NCBI RefSeq assembly: GCF_003937915.1
Contig: NZ_RHUM01000002.1
Span: 248,001-312,000, forward strand
DNA from: Erwinia sp. 198
GTDB taxonomy: Bacteria; Pseudomonadota; Gammaproteobacteria; Enterobacterales; Enterobacteriaceae
DNA: 64,000 nucleotides
Direction of reading: 5' to 3'
Positions 60,820 through 64,000 of this stretch are shown here, one piece after another; the stretch's first letter is position 1, and every line of letters starts with the position of its first letter. The notes under the pieces were generated by a model that made no database searches, was not told where the DNA came from, and saw only the letters and a list, made by a program, of their open reading frames with translations. The translations under genes and the position numbers were made by a program.

Positions 60820-61333
60820 CTGGCCTTGCTCCAAATTAAAGTTTAACGGGTTAAGTTTATTGTATCACACTCATCAAAGACCAGGATGACCCCAGGTCGC
60901 GCCTTTTTCGTCCGGTATTGCGTTGCCGCTGCCGTAAAGACTGTACTAATGGACAGGTGAAATCGCCGGCCTCTTTCGCATCGGATTTTACCGCCGCTAT
61001 TTTTATCGCATTTAACGATTAAAAAAAGGTTAGCGATCTTGCTATTATTCACTGCGTTTTCTGTGGGTTAGCTTTGACACCATTTAGCAAAACAAGCCTG
61101 CGGCTTTGATTATAATTTTATGCGTTGGGGTAAGCTGAAGTGGTTATCTGTTGCAATAATCAATCCGTTATTCACCTTATGCCTATTTTGTCGAAGGTTT
61201 AATAAGGGATTGTCAGCGTCAGAAGATAATCACATTTCTTTCCCTTACAAAATTAGCTATTGCAGTTCATTATGACGCACTCTATTATTATCAGGCAGAA
61301 CATTCCCCCATTATAATTTTTGAGATCAGAACA
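60820..61333. other. Divergent tdk-hns regulatory region
   Basis: This 514-nt AT-rich region should contain the hns and tdk promoters. H-NS represses its own gene by binding such AT-rich DNA. I see no ORF with a credible start; a 69-codon minus-strand frame at 60843-61052 lacks support. Confidence 0.5.
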
Positions 61334-61741
61334 ATGAGCGAAGCACTTAAAATTTTGAACAACATCCGTACTCTGCGTGCACAGGCCAGAGAATGCTCGC
61401 TGGAAACTTTAGAAGAGATGCTGGAGAAGCTGGAAGTTGTTGTGCACGAACGCCGTGATGAAGAGAGCCACGCTCAGGCTGAAATCGAAGAGCGCACCCG
61501 TAAACTGCAGCAATATCGTGAAATGCTGATTGCCGACGGCATCGATCCTAATGAACTGCTTGCTACGCAGAACGCTGCAAAAAGCGTAGGTAAAACCAAG
61601 CGCGCTGCCCGTCCTGCCAAGTATAAATATGTGGACGAAAATGGCGAAACGAAAACCTGGACCGGCCAGGGTCGTACGCCAGCCGTAATCAAAAAAGCTA
61701 TCGAAGAACAGGGTAAAAAACTCGAAGATTTCATGCTGTAA
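61334..61741 (+). CDS. hns: Nucleoid protein H-NS
   Basis: The 135-residue protein (E. coli 137) silences AT-rich and horizontally acquired DNA. An N-terminal helical oligomerisation region (about 1-80, beginning [16 protein letters not shown]) is followed by a linker and a C-terminal DNA-binding domain with the AT-hook-like QGR motif at residues 112-114. Own promoter and terminator. Confidence 0.98.
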   Translation: MSEALKILNNIRTLRAQARECSLETLEEMLEKLEVVVHERRDEESHAQAEIEERTRKLQQYREMLIADGIDPNELLATQNAAKSVGKTKRAARPAKYKYVDENGETKTWTGQGRTPAVIKKAIEEQGKKLEDFML

Positions 61742-61777
61742 ATTTCTTCAGCGGATGAACTTTCATCCGGGCGACAT

Positions 61778-61807
61778 AAAAAAAGGAAGCTTTGGCTTCC
61801 TTTTTTT
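61778..61807. terminator. Bidirectional terminator after hns
   Basis: AAAGGAAGC / GCTTCCTTT with loop TTTG is flanked by runs of A and T, ending hns and the convergent epimerase gene. Confidence 0.9.
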
Positions 61808-61814
61808 ATTACCG

Positions 61815-62822
61815 TTATACCTGATAGAAAGTGCGATACCAGTTAACAAATCGGCTTACGCCCTCTTCTACCCCAGTTTGTGGCTTAAATCCAATCGCCT
61901 TATAAAGCGCTGTTGTATCCGCGCTGGTCTCCAGCACGTCGCCTGGTTGCATAGGCAGCATGTTTTTCTCGGCGGTCATGCCTAACGCTTTCTCCAGCGC
62001 CTCGATATAGGCCATTAACGTAACCGGGCTGCTGTTGCCGATATTATAAACGCGATACGGCGCCGAACTGGTTGCCGGGCTGCCGCTTTCTACCGTCCAG
62101 CTGGCGTCTGGCTGAGGAATAACGTCTTGCAGGCGTACGATGGCCTCGGCGATATCGTCGATATAGGTAAAGTCGCGGCGCATCTGGCCATTGTTATATA
62201 CGTCAATTTTTTCACCCGCAAGCATGGCGCGGGTAAATTTAAACAAGGCCATATCAGGGCGTCCCCACGGACCATAGACGGTGAAAAACCGCAGGCCGGT
62301 AGTCGGGATACCATAAAGATGAGAATAGGTATGAGACATCAGCTCATTGGCTTTTTTGGTGGCCGCATACAGAGAAACCGGATGGTCTACCGTATCGTCG
62401 GTTGAGAACGGCATTTTGCGGTTCAGGCCATATACGGAGCTGGAAGAAGCATAAAGCAGATGGCCGACTTTATTGTGGCGGCATCCTTCCAGAATATTTA
62501 AATGGCCGATAAGGTTGGCATCGGCATAGGCCAGCGGGTTTTCCAGCGAATAACGAACGCCTGCCTGCGCGGCCAGGTGAATAACGCGGTCAAAACCTTC
62601 GGCGGCAAAAAGCGCGGCCATCCCTTCCCGGTCGGCAAGGTCAAGCTCAATAAAAGTGAAGTTTGAAAAAGGTTTAAGTAAATCCAGGCGGGCGAGTTTG
62701 AGTTTTACATCATAATAGTCATTCAGGTTGTCGAGACCGACAACCTGGTGACCGGCGCCTGACAGGCGTTGTGCGACATGAAAACCGATAAAGCCTGCTG
62801 CGCCGGTAACCAGATATTTCAT
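61815..62822 (-). CDS. UDP-glucuronate 4-epimerase (SDR family)
   Basis: The 335-residue extended SDR enzyme matches CapI/Uge-type epimerases that interconvert UDP-glucuronate and UDP-galacturonate. NAD-binding GAAGFIGFH lies at residues 7-15. The catalytic serine lies in YASSSSVYG near 128, with Y152 and K156 in LYAATKKANE. It lies 14 nt after ugd, which makes its substrate, so the pair forms an operon for uronic-acid surface polysaccharide. UDP-galactose epimerase is a less likely alternative. Confidence 0.9.
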   Translation of the reverse strand: MKYLVTGAAGFIGFHVAQRLSGAGHQVVGLDNLNDYYDVKLKLARLDLLKPFSNFTFIELDLADREGMAALFAAEGFDRVIHLAAQAGVRYSLENPLAYADANLIGHLNILEGCRHNKVGHLLYASSSSVYGLNRKMPFSTDDTVDHPVSLYAATKKANELMSHTYSHLYGIPTTGLRFFTVYGPWGRPDMALFKFTRAMLAGEKIDVYNNGQMRRDFTYIDDIAEAIVRLQDVIPQPDASWTVESGSPATSSAPYRVYNIGNSSPVTLMAYIEALEKALGMTAEKNMLPMQPGDVLETSADTTALYKAIGFKPQTGVEEGVSRFVNWYRTFYQV

Positions 62823-62836
62823 ACTTCCCTCGTTAA

Positions 62837-64000
62837 TTATGCAATTTGGATAGAAGCTCCGCGGCCGATTGCATAATAAACGAAACCGCGTTTGCTGACT
62901 CTTTCTGGATCATACAGGTTACGACCATCAAAAATCACGGGTTCTTTCAGCGCATTTTTAATGACATCAAAATCCGGCGCGCGGAAGTTTTGCCATTCGG
63001 TGCAGATAACCAGGCCATCTGCGCCCTGCAATGCTGCTTCTTTGGTACCCATCAGCTTAAGATCGCTGCGGTGACCATAGATGCGCTGCGCTTCGTCCAT
63101 CGCTTCCGGATCGAAAGCCTGAACGGAAGCCCCGGCCTGCCACAGTGCTTCCATCAGCACGCGGCTTGAAGCTTCACGCATATCGTCAGTGTTTGGCTTA
63201 AAGGAGAGTCCCCACAGCGCAAAGGTTTTGCCCTGAAGGTTGTCGCCAAAGTGACGCTTGATAAAGTCCGGCAGCTTGTGCTTCTGCGAGTCGTTAACGT
63301 CTTCCACAGCCTGCAGCAGGCGTGGCTTATAGCCAATCTGCTCGGCGGTGCGGATCAGCGCCTGAACGTCTTTCGGGAAGCAGGAGCCGCCGTAGCCGCA
63401 GCCAGGGTAAATAAAGGAGTAACCGATACGGGAATCGGAACCAATACCCTGACGCACTTTCTCGACGTCCGCACCCAGGCGTTCAGCCAGGTTGGAGATC
63501 TCGTTCATAAAGCTGATTTTTGTTGCCAGCATGCAGTTAGCCGCATACTTGGTCAGCTCGGCGCTGCGGATATCCATCAGGATCATACGATCGTGATTAC
63601 GGTTGAATGGCTCATACAGCTCGCGCAGCAGCTCTACAACCGCTTCGTTGTCGGTACCTACCACAATACGCTCAGGACGCATACAGTCGTTGACCGCCGC
63701 ACCTTCCTTCAGGAATTCCGGGTTAGATACCACATCGAAAGCGATCTCTTTGCCACGCGCCTTCAGCGTTTCTTCCATCACGCCACGCACGCGATCAGCC
63801 GTTCCTACCGGTACGGTTGACTTGTCGATAACCACTTTATGATCGTTCATATGTTGGGCAATCGTACGCGCTACCGCGGTGACATATTTCAGATCCGCAG
63901 AGCCATCCTCATCCGGAGGCGTGCCCACAGCGATAAACTGCATAATGCCGTGGTTAACACCCTCTTCCGCATTGGTGGAGAACTTAAGGCGACCGGCCTC
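62837..64000 (-). CDS. ugd: UDP-glucose 6-dehydrogenase, 5' end beyond window
   Basis: The last 388 residues of the enzyme are present; the open frame runs through the window edge at 64000, so the N-terminal Rossmann segment (roughly 60 residues) is missing from view. It oxidises UDP-glucose to UDP-glucuronate with two NAD+. The catalytic cysteine lies in [12 protein letters not shown], substrate-binding features in [11 protein letters not shown] and [18 protein letters not shown] split by turns. It precedes the epimerase gene in the same direction. Confidence 0.95.
   Translation of the reverse strand, partial: EAGRLKFSTNAEEGVNHGIMQFIAVGTPPDEDGSADLKYVTAVARTIAQHMNDHKVVIDKSTVPVGTADRVRGVMEETLKARGKEIAFDVVSNPEFLKEGAAVNDCMRPERIVVGTDNEAVVELLRELYEPFNRNHDRMILMDIRSAELTKYAANCMLATKISFMNEISNLAERLGADVEKVRQGIGSDSRIGYSFIYPGCGYGGSCFPKDVQALIRTAEQIGYKPRLLQAVEDVNDSQKHKLPDFIKRHFGDNLQGKTFALWGLSFKPNTDDMREASSRVLMEALWQAGASVQAFDPEAMDEAQRIYGHRSDLKLMGTKEAALQGADGLVICTEWQNFRAPDFDVIKNALKEPVIFDGRNLYDPERVSKRGFVYYAIGRGASIQIA

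Noticed and set aside
60843-61052. 69-codon minus-strand frame in the tdk-hns gap
   Set aside because: No ribosome binding site and no coherent composition; more likely regulatory DNA.

Overview
This is chromosomal DNA of a gamma-proteobacterium of the order Enterobacterales, most likely family Erwiniaceae (Pantoea, Mixta or Erwinia type). Gene order from rnb to hns follows the E. coli rnb-osmB-pyrF-ribA-acnA-cysB-topA-trp-tonB-cls-opp-adhE-hns segment almost gene for gene, and most products match E. coli lengths within a few residues. Departures from E. coli are: trpG and trpD are separate genes; an RpfF-type DSF synthase stands end to end with the PAS-GGDEF-EAL protein called PdeR (YciR) in E. 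coli; there are two tandem oppA genes; an unattached araD is present; and UDP-glucuronate epimerase plus ugd follow hns. No rRNA, tRNA, CRISPR array, insertion sequence or prophage was recognised.

Layout. 1-5400 is an accessory stretch: a KGG-repeat stress protein, the frameshifted remnant of a small gene, a PTS IIBC permease, and a YdeP-type molybdopterin oxidoreductase with a 12-bp inverted repeat in the divergent gap. 5460-10340: RNase II, a small lipoprotein, and a CstA/BtsT-type transporter with its YbdD-like partner. 10470-13321: the RpfR/RpfF diffusible-signal-factor module. 13519-19324: araD, osmB, pyrF-yciH, lapA-lapB, pgpB, ribA. 19418-27182: acnA, a 30-residue small protein, ymiA-yciX behind a Fur-like box, cysB, topA. 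27581-31353: yciN, sohB, yciK-btuR, rluB. 31354-32849: an AT-rich 870-bp gap followed by a serine-protease-like lipoprotein. 32925-41274: yciO, trpH and the complete trp operon with operator, leader peptide and attenuator. 41555-48327: BON lipoprotein, ompW, yciC-yciB-yciA, tonB, yciI, a 32-codon small ORF, yciY, clsA, yciU. 48367-55700: oppABCDF plus a second oppA. 56296-64000: ychE, adhE, tdk, hns, UDP-glucuronate epimerase, and ugd running off the window end.

How the genes work together. trpEGDCBA takes chorismate to tryptophan under TrpR and attenuation. OppA and the second OppA-like protein probably feed peptides to one OppBCDF transporter. ugd and the epimerase make UDP-glucuronate and UDP-galacturonate for surface polysaccharide. 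LapA/LapB, PgpB and ClsA act on envelope lipids. RpfF would make a cis-2-unsaturated fatty acid signal and RpfR would sense it and change c-di-GMP. FNR-type boxes in front of ompW and adhE, and Fur-type boxes in front of ymiA and tonB, suggest oxygen and iron control. The most interesting items are the RpfF/RpfR module, the AT-rich protease locus, several very small genes, and the inverted repeat before the YdeP-like oxidoreductase.
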